64,000 nucleotides of DNA from Mactromeris polynyma (lineage: Eukaryota; Mollusca; Bivalvia; Venerida; Mactridae): positions 9,876,256-9,940,255 of the forward strand of contig JASFXZ010000001.1 of NCBI GenBank assembly GCA_032209605.1, written 5' to 3'. The notes under the pieces are model-generated. The model made no database searches. It saw nothing but the letters and a program-made list of their open reading frames with translations, and was not told the origin of the DNA. Both the position numbers and the translations under genes were made by a program. Position 1 is the first letter of the stretch, and every line of letters starts with the position of its first letter. Positions 1 through 13,739 of the stretch are shown in pieces.

Positions 1-64
1 GCGTCACATAATATTAATACTTGTATAATATATTGTCAAAATGTTGTGCTAATTCGTAGGTAAG

Positions 65-300
65 CATAGTGGTCTGTAGTTAACGCGTCGCGCTTCTAAT
101 ACGGAAGTCGTGCTTTCGAATCCAAACGTTATTAGATACTTCTGCGAATCGCACAATCACTAGAATAGACACAAATAAGAAACCAGTCATCGAGAGTGAT
201 CAAATGAAATTGTTAAAACCTGTGTCGCAGACAGTGTAAAGTAAATGAGCTTAAATCAATCACGCTGTGTCCACGGGTTTCTAATGGAACGCCAATCCCA
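65..300 (+). repeat. possible tRNA-headed SINE
   Basis: AGTGGTCTGTAGTTAACGCG followed ~40 bp later by CTTTCGAATCC resembles boxes A and B of a tRNA-derived SINE. The following ~150 bp could be its body. No second copy was found in the window. Confidence 0.4.
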
Positions 301-3300
301 GTCATGTAAACAATTGTTCTGTTTGCATTAGTGTCACCTGATAATTGCTAGAATATCGCTGTGTTTTAGTTTTTCAGGACGAATCTTACACGATTCATAA
401 TGAGAACGAAGACTTCTGTAGATAATGGTGTCTCTCACCTTCGTCAAGTTTCAGTATACAAAATATTTCCTATCCGACAAATTTCACGTAATCATCAACA
501 CATTGTAATTTGTGAATGGTGAAAATTCAGAGACGATAGCGCTGTCTTCCGCCTTTTTGTAGAATCACATCATTTCGTAAAGTCATACAAAACTCAACCA
601 GACTGCTATAATTATGCGAAAATACAACACTGTTTGTAATATTGATTAATTTATTACACGACCGTTTCTATTTGGTTCATCGACACTTGCATGTATTTCA
701 ATAATTTCACTTGTCGTCTTTTTACTCCAAACATGTGTTATTCGAAGTAGCTGATTTTTTTCATTCATCATGTTACATCTGATAGTCTCTACAAAACAGC
801 AAGTCACTCCATATATTGAGCAATGAAATGTCCTATCTTTTTGTTTAATTTACTCTACGAAATATAGAAAAAATGGATAGATAGGAAGGTCAAATTCACA
901 AATCAGAATTGCATCAGACATTTATAGACACAATTCGGGAGAGGCTAACTCTTGTATATGAGCATATGGTGCATAGTGTGTGCTTCTTTATACTGAATAC
1001 TGGAAGACTTTACCATTAAACGCCTTGTTTTAAAAACAAAACACAAACCTAATGATTTGTAGTTTACTGCAGAAATATATTTGGTTGGATAATTCCGATT
1101 AACTGTAGATATGCTTTTTCTATACAGATTATCGCTAAGAAACTAGACCCAGTTACCATTTATACATTCGAGTATATAATAATTAAAGTTTCGTTTAAAA
1201 TTCTCATGCTCATGGTATAAGTACAATTAATACAATCACCATTAAACGTCCACAACTAACTGCAGTTGAACAATAACAGGCTTTTACAAAATTAATATTA
1301 TAATAAACAAGTGAAACGCAAGTTAGGGATATTCGTAACTGTAAAAAATATGTGACCCTTGTTAATGCGTGGTACGAATATTTCAATCAGTATCTTCAAA
1401 GTAATGATATCCTATAGCTCTTGTTTTGTTTGTTTTTGTTTTCTTGTAAACATTACCAAGAATTAACAACTCTGATTCTAATATTTAAACATTGCTTAGT
1501 ATATTTTCTTTCAAACATTGTGAGACTATAATTGAACACGTATTTAATTAATCACTGCACGAGGCAATTTCATTATGATTGCTTAACGCGCTTGGGCGAG
1601 TAATATAATCGCCTAAGGTACATTGTAACAATCGGTGTACACTTTGAGTAACGTATATAAAGTATATCATCGCTTATTAAATGGAGCCAGTATATGCCAG
1701 ATCTGAAAATGAGCCAGAAAAAGTTGGTGTGCTTGATTACGTTTTGTTGTACCACTAATTCGATTCTGTATTCAGACAATGTTTAAAGAGAATCCGTTTA
1801 TCGTCTTATAGGAATTAACATACACAATTTGTCGGACTGTTAGTTGAACATATTACTTTTCTGTCAGTATCACAGGCATTTGTGTTCTTCAAGGTTACAT
1901 CTTGTATTTCAGTTAATCACAAAGCACTGCAACAAGGCAACAATAGGCTTTACGTTCAGACATTTTGTTGGCTGGTATACACATTGTACACAATCTATAA
2001 GCTTCATCTATCAGCGAAAATGCTTAAATGCAAGAATACTAAAAGCAGACACCTAAGCATCGCCTCGGATACGTATTCTATGAAAGAGCAGACGTACTAA
2101 TGTTATTGCAGTAATCCCATTTAGCAGTTATAAAGGATGGTTTGCCTGGTCACATAATGTTTTGTTCCCAATGTTTTAATCTATTTCTATAATATTGACC
2201 TTTACCGGCTAGAAATCCAAATCGAACAGTAATTGAAACTTTCTTGATTATTTTAAATTAAGTAGATGATGGTATTAAAGCCACGCAGACAACATTTAGC
2301 ATCCAATGCAAATATTTAATGGAAGACATTCTGGCAACAAAAGTGAATCATACATGTGGCTGAAACGATCCATTTTGATTTTCAGCAACTTTTTAGGCCA
2401 ATTATTCTAACACTTGAACTTACTATTTTTCATTTTTCAATTAACCCTTCTGGTCTGTAATATTTGTCTTAGACAATGATTACATGCGACGAAACCCGTT
2501 TTTCAAGGTAAAATGATAACTTGAGGCAACTAATAATCACGACCCTAATTTCTCCGGATAATCGTTTTGTAAAATCAGATTTTTGTTTACCAAGTATTAA
2601 GGAACTTACGTTCTTTTGTAACATGTGCAATTTTATTAAATGGATTCAGTGTAAAGCGTGTGGATCATTCATGTTGCTGCTAACGTAAAGTTCGAGCAAA
2701 GGATGGGTAAACTTTGAAATCTTCGAATCCTAAGATTTCAAATGGCCTCTGGCAAGTAGATGGGATGTGATCATTATTTATGATGCAGTCGATATTATTC
2801 CATAAAAGTTATTTATCAAAATTAAGGCTAATTCAGATATAAAAATAAATAAATAAAACCAATAATGCTAGAATTGATAATTCCAATTATAACAGGATTT
2901 ATGATTTAAATTACTAAACGAGTTAATACAGATCTATATTGAATAGCGCGGACGTTCTTGATTATGACAAATGCGGAGTTTATGTTTAAAAAAAATCAGT
3001 TGTTCTTTTCGTGAACATACATTGTGATTTATGTATGGAATTTGTTACCATTATCGAGCTATATCTTCTATAGTGTATAATGTATGTTATATCGTATGTC
3101 AAATTGCACTCAAAGATTACATGATAATGTTTACATGCGTGTATTCGATCTCTGTGTGGAGGGCTTGCTTTGTAAAAGCGCATTCCTTTGTAAACTTCTT
3201 CTTACCTGTTCTAAGCATAGCGAAATAGATGTATTTAATTGTCTCAACAACAAAAACAAAAACACATCACATCAATGTCTTGTACCGTGCTCTTAAGTGA

Positions 3301-5576
3301 AAGGACATTTGCTGTGATATATATATATGAAAGAGAGATAGTTGTAACACATTTCTTCTAAAGTTCTTCTACCTTTATCACAAAGAATCGTAATTTCCCA
3401 ATCCGTCGAAGTTGGAGATGAAAATTAACGCAAGTCGTTTATTCTCCTTAGCTATCCTTTATGGTCGACCAGGCAATTCTTTGCACTCCTGTTCCCTTGC
3501 GTATTTACCCTGTTGTTGACTGTTGTTTCCCGGAGGTCTGGATGGGGCATTGTCTTATGTTATGTATGTGGTGTTCCCTGTAGCAACTTATTCTCTCTTT
3601 TATTCAAAGCAATATCAATACATTTCGCCTCTGTATTGCGACAGTATTTGTCACGCATTCCTCGTTAAGCGTGATATGGTACTATGGATGCACCATTATG
3701 AATGATATGATGAGGTCTTCAAAATATGCATAGACGTTGTATAAATATATAATATAACAACTGGTCATATGTAGAAGAAATAAATCCACGTATTATTTGT
3801 AATTTCAAAGCAGGTTCTGTTACTCTACCATTGGTTCTTGATGCAAGTCATTGAAGTCATGAACGCGGATACTGTACAATGTACGCACACATGTCAAGAG
3901 TTAAGAATAATGTACCGATACAAATAATGGCGTATTATTAAAAAGGTCTTCACCAATTTATATTCATTGTTGCACAAATAAAATCTCTAAATAATGTTCG
4001 TTTCTTCGCCATGTCAATCCTTTGACAGTTGTATATCGAATTCGGTCTAGTCGCAATACTACCTGTCTTCCTAAATATATGATGCGGCTGAACAACAACT
4101 GCTAGCAGTTCTGATGCCATTGCTAGCTGTGCTTGCGCGAAACCACAATGTATAAACATATACGCAATTACCAAGAGCATCGTCGTCACATGTTATCACC
4201 TGCTCGAGGTATACAGACGGATGGATATACGTGTGCATCGGGCAAACAGAATGACATTTTTATTTAATGGAATTCAAGTAAATCTTGAACAAACATTAAA
4301 TGAAGTATTTAGATAAATGCATGCTTAACAAAAACACGGGAAATTGATGAGTTGAAGAAACGCGGTTAATTGCATGATTTCAGAAATGCATTTAATGTGG
4401 CGCAATCTGCATTTATGCTATTGTCAATGTGATATTATGCAAATAGTAATATCGCTCGTTTCTGCATATTTGTAAGATGGTTATTTAATTATTTACTCAT
4501 TTACATATAAGATATTGTCATCTCTATTCCCCAAGTGTAAATCTTTTGCATGGTGTCAGATGAACAGGTTATTAACAGTCCGAAAAAGTAGTCTAGACTT
4601 CGCGTCGACAATTCATAAACATTGTCACGATATATTTCATAATTTTGTGTAACTGTTAACAATGAGCTGTCAAATGATTTATCATCATTTTAGATAATCA
4701 ACGCCAGGTTTTCTCCTAATCATTAAGCATATTCAAGTCAAAACATCGTGTGTTGTTTTTTTATTTAGAATATTTGAACGTTCGAGATTGTAATCAATAT
4801 CAAACTAAGGAATTCAGTTTCAATGAATTACAGGTTGCGGCAACAATACTGTTGACAGAGGCTAAATAAACGAACGTATGTTACACTCTGTGATATGACC
4901 TTCCACATATACATGTGCAATTCCTTTTTCTACAATGAAAATGAATGTACAAGCCATTTCATAGCTTCGTACAGCAAGGAGTGTCATGTAGATAGACACG
5001 AGTCAATATGGTACAATGTCTAAATTCCTCATATGTTTCGGGTGTGTGGTAAATAATCAAATTTCGGGAATGTTAAAACAACAGGGCTGCCGAAATTCAT
5101 TCTTGCAAATTGGATAAATGTTCTCATACACTTCGAGGCATGCCACCTACGAATTCTCGTAAAAGAATTCTAGAGGCATGTCAACTAAATGATTTGCAAT
5201 CTTATATAATCTTATATACCAAGTTATTCGTATATTTATCATCTAACAATCTGAACTAAATGTAAAAGGGATAACAGGAAAAAATGCATTTAACGCGTAT
5301 ACAGAATTGTCCAAAGAAACGAAAAGTAATTGGAATGTAAACGTTAATAACACTTTTACATAAATTACGATTTTATATAAATATATTAAAGAATTATTAT
5401 ACGTATTCATAATATACTGATGTATCAAGGCATTTAGTTGTCTTGCATCATCCGAACAATTTTGGAATCGAATTCCGACCATCATTTTACCGCACGATAT
5501 AGTATCATTTACATCCACATTGAATTAGGTTGGTAATAACTGTTAATCTACGGTATGTTTTAAAAATATGTTACAT
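301..5576. other. AT-rich stretch, no gene seen
   Basis: Apart from the R1 fragment at 3440-3605, I see only short open frames with non-ATG starts, no protein family and no strong repeat structure. Confidence 0.6.
3440..3605 (+). repeat. interspersed repeat R1, partial copy
   Basis: Right-hand part of the family best seen at 26900-27310. The shared end is GGAGGTCTGGATGGGGCATT, then TTATGTATGTGG and CAACTTATTCTCTCTTT. Confidence 0.65.
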
Positions 5577-6330
5577 TCATAATACATAATGATTAATGCA
5601 TTTCTGATTACAACTATATGATTTAGTTTCATTTTCACCAATAGTTGAACAATATGTACATCTATGTATTTTACGTATACTAGAAGTAAAATGAGGAAAT
5701 GCATTAGTAGAAAAATAACAAGTAGTTGTAACTAAAGCATCTATAGCAAATGGTATAGCATTATCACAGTTAAAATATTGTTGATAAGGCATTAAAGGAT
5801 GTACTGTGTTAATCACATAGTGTTGCTTATATAAAAAATAACAGAGACTGTGTCATGTTATACCATTTGTTATATAATACAACATGTCACACCATCTATA
5901 CCAAGCATGCAAATCCACAAACACGCCATCAGCATCACATCGCTTTGATTTTACCAGGGTTATCAGAATGTCATACATTTGAAGTCACATATGTAGAACA
6001 GAAGATACATTGTATGAATAAATATGAGGTAATACTATTGTGATATCAATAGTCGATACTGCTCTATTGCTAATGATAATTGTCACGCATGTGTATACAT
6101 ATTTGTTATATCATCTTTGTTGCTTCAAATTCCTTTCTTGGAACAGGTTTTTCAGACAGATCATCCATTGTTTCAGCAGTACAATCCTATATTTCATAAT
6201 AATATTATTCAGGTAAATCGATCTGATTCAGATGGACAATTACTACCAGACTAATGCGCACAAATCCTTACAGAGATTGAAGCATCCGACAATGAGAATA
6301 TTTAGGATACGTACACTTCAATGAAACTAA
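5577..6330 (-). pseudogene. unassigned decayed coding relic with Cys pairs
   Basis: Two minus-strand open stretches are collinear in one frame. One starts at ATG 5978 and runs to a TGA at 5855-5853. The next opens directly after it and runs to 5577. The second half contains HRCTYC and SCNQKC, a C-x2-C...C-x3-C arrangement like a zinc knuckle. The first half contains DADGVFVDLHAWYRWCDMLY. Further protein-like pieces in shifting frames (for example ETMDDLSEKPVPRKEFEATK near 6120-6180) continue upstream to about 6330. I do not recognise the family. Broken frames and AT-rich surroundings suggest an old mobile-element or gene fossil. Confidence 0.4.
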
Positions 6331-7089
6331 TCGGTTTAAATCTGTTGAGATGATATGTTTCAAGATCTTTTCATTGTGTTATTCGTACAAATACTTTTTA
6401 TAAAGAGTTATGATATTAACTCATACAGGTCTATTCCAATTTTATAAAACTATTTGTGTACCATTGAATGACTTAAGCCTCGGTCAGGTGAGACTTTCAG
6501 GGGTTCCGGGTCCGTAAGACTTGTGGCGCCGTACGAGTCTGTATCTCATGTGATGTCTGTACGAAATCACATTCCTACGATGTTGTGGTCACATGCATAC
6601 GGGCTACCAGTCTACGAGTTATAATGTTCCACGTTGAATCGTAGAGAAATGTTACTTGGCAGCGCTTAAATAGCACTTACTGAATTTGTAACCTGCTATG
6701 TATCTGATCTAATATCAGTTTTCCAAACATCAGTATTTTTACGATTAAAAATAACATAAAATACTTACTAGCCATACTTACCTGGTGCCGAATAGAATTG
6801 CATCCTGTTAGTAAAATGACTTAGTACTACTGAATTCTTTAAGTAGGCCCTGTCTCAGATTGCGCCTCTTTTTCGTCACTGTTTGTTTATTTTTCTATTT
6901 TCAGCAGAAGAATTCAAGGGTAATTTACCCAAAAAAATGTTTTCAAAATTCAAAGCATTTTCAAGGAGTTTTGGCTGTTACAAATTATAGTAGTTTTCAA
7001 GGAGTAGGCATTGAATTCATGGACTATTAAGACCTGTACGAACCTTGTTTTAGTACTTGTCAATGTTGTGCAAAATATTTTAAAATATA
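6331..7089. other. no gene seen
   Basis: Mostly AT-rich. A locally GC-richer block at 6475-6625 (TCAGGGGTTCCGGGTCCGTA) stands out but was not assigned. Confidence 0.5.
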
Positions 7090-7620
7090 TTTGGGACACA
7101 TTTTCATACAAAACCTAAAAGTTGAAATATGTATATGTCATACGAATTTGATATCGAACTATCTCCGTCTAGTGAAGGAAAGTTTATAATCTCGAAGTCA
7201 TAATAATCTCGCTTATCGTAATTGTTTGTAATCATAATGCCGTTATCTATTGAAATATCTAAGTCAAGACACGAGGCTTGTGTGTCCAATGTGTTGGCTT
7301 TCAAAAGTTGTAACTCGATTGGATCCGATATATTTTAACATCAAATATTCATATCAATACTCAAGATATCTAAATAACAAGATGTATTATTGAAAGCGTC
7401 AATTACGTGTATTTGAGTTCCTTTGGATAATAATAACATAAAGTATCTTTCATAACAGAATAAGAATACGTCAGCTATAAGTGGAGAGCAGTTAGTTCCG
7501 ATAGGAATGCCTACGTTGTGTTGGTTCACTGAGCGATCAAAATGAGTAAAGCTATTATCAAGTAAAAAAATAAAAAGATATGTAACTTCTATTTCCAAGA
7601 ATTGAAAGATTTCATGTCGA
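7090..7620 (-). pseudogene. degenerate reverse transcriptase fragment
   Basis: Two open stretches (7598-7341 and 7304-7104) continue one reverse-transcriptase core across a frameshift. The pieces are VGIPIGTNCSPLIADVFLFC (finger/palm motif), a decayed YxDD region reading YLDILSID, then KANTLDTQASCLDLDISI. The order and wording match an RT type common in invertebrate retroelements (possibly Penelope-like; the subclass is not certain). One Asp of the YLDD box is missing, and no endonuclease or other domain was seen, so it is dead. Confidence 0.75.
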
Positions 7621-9119
7621 ATATCGGCTGTCTATAACTTATGTTTAATGTAACTATAAACAGGAGTAGATAAGTTTGTGTAAATGTGCGATTGTACAAA
7701 AATGAATGAAAAAGTCGAGCAGGAAGTGCCACATTCAAAGAACACAGCCATCCCCTAAAGCACATGGAGACCTAAACATATGCATATATGTACATTATTT
7801 CCGTAATGTGCTGCGTTCAATTTTTTACGCTGGGACTAATTGTCACTTCTCTGTGATAAATATTTATATCATATATAATGAGGAGCAATTAAATCGCTCA
7901 TGCCATTGTCAAAAATGTTTTGTATAAGGACCTCAATGGAAATAAGAAATATCCATTCTATTGCTATATGTAGTTGTCATGGAACAGTGTATTATGCTTT
8001 TGTAGTTTTATATAATGTATGTCGCTGTTTACTGCCATGATTTAATACATTTAATACAGAAATACATCCATCCATCTGTCCGTCCGTCAATCCATCCATC
8101 CGTCCATATGATCACACAAGTAAAAGGGACACGAGACAAACATAAATGGTGATTGAAGATCACGAGTACAAAGTCGACCCATTGTTGTCCTTTGTCTTGT
8201 TCCTCTCTCAGTGAACCATTTGGCATCATACAAACCTCTGTGTCAGAAATACTTATTTCACCGAGCCCATTCCCTGAATTTGATTAATGTTACTAGTACA
8301 AGTTACCCAAATAACAGAAGAAATTCGAGAGAGACTCTAATTACTCGATATAATCACTACGATATGCTTGAAACAGTGACATTTAGTATTTACCTAACCT
8401 ATGGAATTTACGAAATACGTAATAAATGATCGAAAGCCCATTGAAATACTTCTATTTCTCTGGCGGAAAAGGGCAAATTGTTTTCTTCCTACAAATTATT
8501 CATAAGGAAATCAATTACAGAATATCTAAATTCTGCGGAAATGAACAAATGCTCTTTAACATATAAATTCAATATAAAACTCAGCGATAACATGTTTAAA
8601 ATAATGTCTATCTGCTTGCTGTACCAATAATGTGACAACGTAAGCTGTTTCAGAGTGGTCATAAATAATTCTTTGCAGAGAATGATAGTACAAATGTCCG
8701 CATTGTGCATACGATTTACAATGTATCACGTAGCTACGTCTGTATATTTGCATAATCGTATTTTTCACCTTGCTATCTTGTAGAAGTGGGTTCACGACTA
8801 AACGACATGGATTTATGTTCAATCTATTAAAAGTAATACATTCTTGATTCCACTATTTTGATATTGAAATCTACCTTTTCCAAGAACACGTCGGTCAGTT
8901 ATAAGGGTTCCATATCTTCGGTCACTAACTCAAACATGAACGCGTCCTATTAAGAAATTCCATGTACATTGGGTTTTTTAAGGTTATTATGAATGAGAGA
9001 TACACATGAAGACATATATTTATCAAAAGTATACATATTTAATATGTATACATATATATTCTTACAAAAAATCTGTAATGAACGTGTTTCATGTTTTGTA
9101 TTGCTTTTGATGACATTTT
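7621..9119. other. no gene seen
   Basis: Contains the CCAT/CCGT simple repeat and otherwise unassigned AT-rich sequence. Open frames of up to 90 codons start at non-ATG codons and overlap on both strands. Confidence 0.5.
8060..8107. repeat. CCAT/CCGT simple repeat
   Basis: Imperfect (CCAT)n with CCGT variants. A 66-codon open frame on the other strand (DGWIDGRTDGW) is only its translation. Confidence 0.85.
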
Positions 9120-9924
9120 TGGCTAGCAAATGTTTCAGGTTTTCAGGTCTGTGTTGGTTTATAGGTGAACTTTCCGATTGTTCTACTTGCGAGTTCCATA
9201 ACATTCCACACTGTGACAACATATAAGACTCGGCACCTTTACATCTCCAATGGAACGGTATGATACAAGCCTTTGCGTATCTAATATAACAATAAACGCA
9301 ACTACTTTACTCTACAAAGACAAAGACAAGCAGGAAAGGCCACAAAGTACACTGCTTCTCTTGAAGCATAGGGAGACATCGAAAGACAATACATTTATTG
9401 CTGAAAGTAGGAGTACTGCCTCGGAAAATGAACTCGCTCAGGGAAGACATACTATATCCACGCCTACTTTAGAATTCTGTTTTAATTGGAATAATGTTTT
9501 GCCGAACAAAAACTTGTCTAACTTAAAACTGTCATACGCGGACATAAATCTGTTTAGTTATTAGGTTTTTGTTCCTTTGTAGGTTTTCCAATTCATTTAA
9601 CCTTTTGACAAACAAACTATTGTATACAATATTCGATCATCATGACATTCAATTGTTATATATTAATGTAGAAATGTTGCGTATAACTTTCACGCTGTAA
9701 TATACTATTATTTCTCACGCGTGGGCATAAGTAAAAGCCCACACATCTGAGTTATCATCCTAGTTAAATAACAGTAGACAGTCTTCTATAAAAAAACGGA
9801 TCTTTGTATATGACTTTTGTATATGACTTCCTTGTTTCTTTCCTCAATGGAAATGCCTAATTAATTATACGTGGTGTTTCCTGAAAAGCCGTTATCAATT
9901 TCTATCTACAGAGCTTTAATTATA

Positions 9925-9998
9925 TTTTGGAGGTCTGTATGGAGAGACATTGTCTTATGTATGTGGCGTTCCCTGTAGCAACTTATTCTCTCTCTTTG
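9925..9998 (+). repeat. interspersed repeat R1, short fragment
   Basis: Last ~70 bp of the R1 family (GGTCTGTATGGAGAGACATT ... CTTATTCTCTCTCT). It is missing at the equivalent position in duplication copy B (about 16385), so it was gained in copy A or lost from B. Confidence 0.6.
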
Positions 9999-11079
9999 AT
10001 CTTAGAACATCCATTCATGCTGAAAATATACCATGTGAAATGAACTATTGCCATCTTTGTGTGCACATCAGTATACTGTGATATATATCTGATTATTGCA
10101 CTTATTCACATGTCTCAGACATATAACCGTGAAATGTCAAGATATGGTTACACGAAATATATATATACGTATATTATTTATAAATAAAGAGTTCTTACAA
10201 AGTCGAGCTCGAAATGACACATACAAAATGCACAGCCACCCAGTATGCACAAAGAGACATGAAAGTATAATCAGACATATTGACGACACATATTGTCTAT
10301 TTATTTAAAATTGGTTTGTAATGTCAGAATTTGTTAAGGCCAAATGTGACTTACAAGTCCGTGCCAATCCACTTTCCTGTATTTTGGTTTACCGGTGCCC
10401 TCATCAGTTCGGTAATATGTTGTCCCCTTTTAGTGTATGTTTCCTGGTCAATGTGTTGTTGATTCTGTGTCCCTCCTTATGAGTGACTTCTCATTTTGCC
10501 TAGATCTGTCTAGGGAAGTTCTGATTTGTGAATGTGACCCTGTCTGTGTGTATGCTTGTATACAAGCATAACGATAACAATGTGATACTTTTGCATTTTA
10601 CCCTAATTTTTCGAATGACACCATTATTTAGGCGACCTATAAGTCATACTTACATTGTATTATCTTACGGCGAAATGGAAAGCACATCGCGTATACGGTA
10701 TACAGACAAATTTTTCATGCTTCCTCCTGGTAGAAATTTAATGAAAACCAACCAGTAAGTAGAAATATTCATATTGGAGTAAAACTAATCCTCTCTCACA
10801 ACGTTAATCATCCTAATAACCTTGCAAGACTTAGTGGTGCAAAGCTTTCTATATGGTGGGAATAGAACAGCATATGTCAATGCTGAGAATATTGCAAATA
10901 TTTCTCCAATATGTACCGAATCAGTTTATGGGAAAGTAGACCCTATAGAGACATCTTTCATAAGATCTTCATATATAAACGCAATAAATGACCAATAAAC
11001 AAGACAAATATTACATCGTAGTTCTTGTAAATTCATCTTCCATGACCTGTATGCCATAATTCTTTCTGTTTATGTTTGA

Positions 11080-11226
11080 TTATGACACGTACGTTTATTT
11101 GTGTAAAATATTTTGCCGTCTGACAGTCGCATGTGTGAGAAAATAAACACTCGAGCAAGAAACTCGATAAAAGTGACGCTGCAAGCCGGTATGGGGATAG
11201 AATATATTGGTTTTTGTTATAAAAGT
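11080..11226. repeat. 147-bp block identical to 18325-18471
   Basis: Within the ~80-90% similar duplication, these 147 bases show no difference between the copies. The block contains an open frame from an ATG at 11131 (MCEKINTRARNSIKVTLQAG, then MGIEYIGF) that stays open in both copies to about 11310/18558. Coding is possible but unproven. Confidence 0.7.
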
Positions 11227-13739
11227 CTATTTGAGATGAATTGGTTCATTACATTTATTACTTTCATCACACTGGCAAAGTTTCTCTATAACTTACATGA
11301 CTTAAACGTTTGATATTAATCTAAGCTTGTAAACGTGACAATGGACTCGCCTCACGTTTGAATGATATGTTGCACATTATAACGTTTGTTTTATTGATTC
11401 AAATGCAGTTTCCGCGACAGAATAATTTTGTCTTGATGTCATGTAGGGAAACAGACGCTGATATATCAACAATGTTAATGTATTAAATGCAATACACGCT
11501 CACATTGAATCAATCACAATGAAATATACGCAAACAAAAGCAAATCTTTCAAACGTATACTCGATTTAGTGTATTCCCTTGCGGTTCATCTTGTTTAGGA
11601 TTTTGTTCGAAAGTGATGGTTATAATGTGTTATAAAATGTCTCCAGGAAAATATTATGCCATTTTAGACTAATAAAATGAAATCAGTTAATCTGTTAAAA
11701 ACTGAATGACAAGCACACAAAGGACACGGCAACCCCACACGCACAATACAACATGAAAAATCAACATAATATTGAACATGTACAAAAGCAAATATGACAC
11801 AAGTCAAACATAAATGACGAGTGTAAATATTAATGCCGCCTAAGAGGGGTAAGCAGCAAAAAACCCATATGAAGTTTGATCCGGGTTTAAGGGTGCACCA
11901 CACCTCACAATTACGATACCATTCTCAGTTTCTCGCAAAAACCATCAATTTAAATGTATTTCCAGACCGGGTGCTTATCTCATGTTCGAAACCAATTCAT
12001 ATCATTTAAGCAACTATTTTATATTGCTGTTCATGCATGTATATAAAAGATTGAAATATAATCACACTGCATTTCATATATAAGTGTAACAGTAATAAAA
12101 TATATATCTCTCTAAATTCTTCTTAGTACGGTTTTCAAGATAGTTGTATGTTTCCAATTTAAGTCGATATAACCTGGTTAACAGAAATATGAAACATTTA
12201 CACATATTTTGTTAACAAGATATACTCTTACAACACGTCATACATCCAACATTTGGCACCTTGTTCTGAAGCGCCCGTAAACCTTGATGAGCTATATCGT
12301 GTCGTTCTCATAATCGGAAACTATTCTTAAATTCCATTAATTTAAGACTTTCCCATCAAAAGAGGAAATGAAAAGGGTAAGTGAGTGAACGTTGTACAAC
12401 TGGTTCTCTATTTCTCACGATGAACAATAAGGCAGTTACACTGTACCCAAGGGTACTTATTGTTTCGCAGAATTATATTCTCATTAATAACACCCTCAAA
12501 GGACCGACAGTTTTGTCAGTGAATACTATGACTTCGAGTTTGCAGTATTATTCTAGTTCCTTAGGTAAAATAGTTGTAAAGAACACATCAGTCATGAGTT
12601 ACAATTAGATTTCAGTACAGAGTAATGCAGCAACATTACGACTGAAGTTGATATAACATGCAGCACATATTTATTTGCGCTTCGTATAATGTTATAACTG
12701 ACATAAATGCTTTCTATCCGTTATTTTTCGGTAAGAAAGTATAAACCATGCAATGCTTTTCAATGTGAAGTAATGTATGATACATGCTCTTCTCGTCCAT
12801 ACATTATACACACTTTGCGTTAGAAATACAACATTGGGTATCGAGCAGGAAATGCCATATATATATCTTAGCTAAATATCTAGGGCAGCAAAAATGTGTC
12901 CATAAACGTCGTAGTTCACGCCTTTTTCATTCGTTTCAGATTTTAGTGTATTTGTATATATATATATATATAGATTACATAGCCTGACGATTTAAACGTT
13001 ATGTTATGCATTTATTAAAATATGTACGCGATGACTTATATCAGAAGCCAGAGCAATTGGAGACTTGTTGTTAAGGGCTCGCCAAGGTGGGCATAATACA
13101 AAATTAAATTAAATTGTCTTTTTATAAGATTGTTATGTGGCTGTACGCGTTGTTCGCGGAATGCGTCTCTATAAACGTAGTTGTTCAGTGCTTTATTTCA
13201 TTCGTTTGAGTAAGTTATTAATGTACTTGTATATCTATTACTTAGACTGATGGTGTTAAGGCTATGTTTAATGCTTGACATACATTTTAACCAATTGCGT
13301 TCACTGTCACTCTAATTTTAATCTCACAATATATCATTTGGATTTAAAATAAAATGAATATCTTTTGAAATGTTTTACAATGAATAGATAGGAAATGCTT
13401 GTTAATCTGACATGGTTTAAAGAAATGAATGATTTATTCACCAACAGTCAAGACATTTGTGAATTTGGCGGCTGCTTTTGGTAGTTAATGGCTAGCATAC
13501 AATACTATATTACATAGTATGAAAATATCTACTATGGTTATTATGTCAATGGTAAGATGTTATTTACAAATACCATAAGACAACAAACAGATTTGCCGGC
13601 GACAGCTTTACTTTTAAAACTATTGGTCTTATAAACTAGAGTAAAGCTGATGTGTACTGCTACAATGAAAGCGGAGTAAACTGCAATGGAGCCAGTTATT
13701 CTCTCTCATTTATAATAAAATAAACGCGTCCTTATATAA

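Larger units (their letters stand above)
9120..13735 (+). repeat. large direct duplication, copy A
   Basis: This segment matches 15270-21965 in the same order and orientation. Anchor points are 9120-9560 with 15290-15660; 9600-9800 with 15710-16270; 10310-11330 with 17410-18560; 11640-11900 with 18880-19150; 11940-12030 with 19930-20020; 12380-12530 with 21090-21220; and 13280-13735 with 21490-21965. By eye most parts are about 80-90% alike. Copy A is shorter because copy B gained insertions. No credible gene was found inside. Open frames up to about 100 codons occur but lack support. Confidence 0.8.

Noticed and set aside
9250..9564. 104-codon ATG-started frame in duplication copy A
   Set aside because: The equivalent region of copy B (about 15440-15660) does not keep the frame, so coding is not supported.
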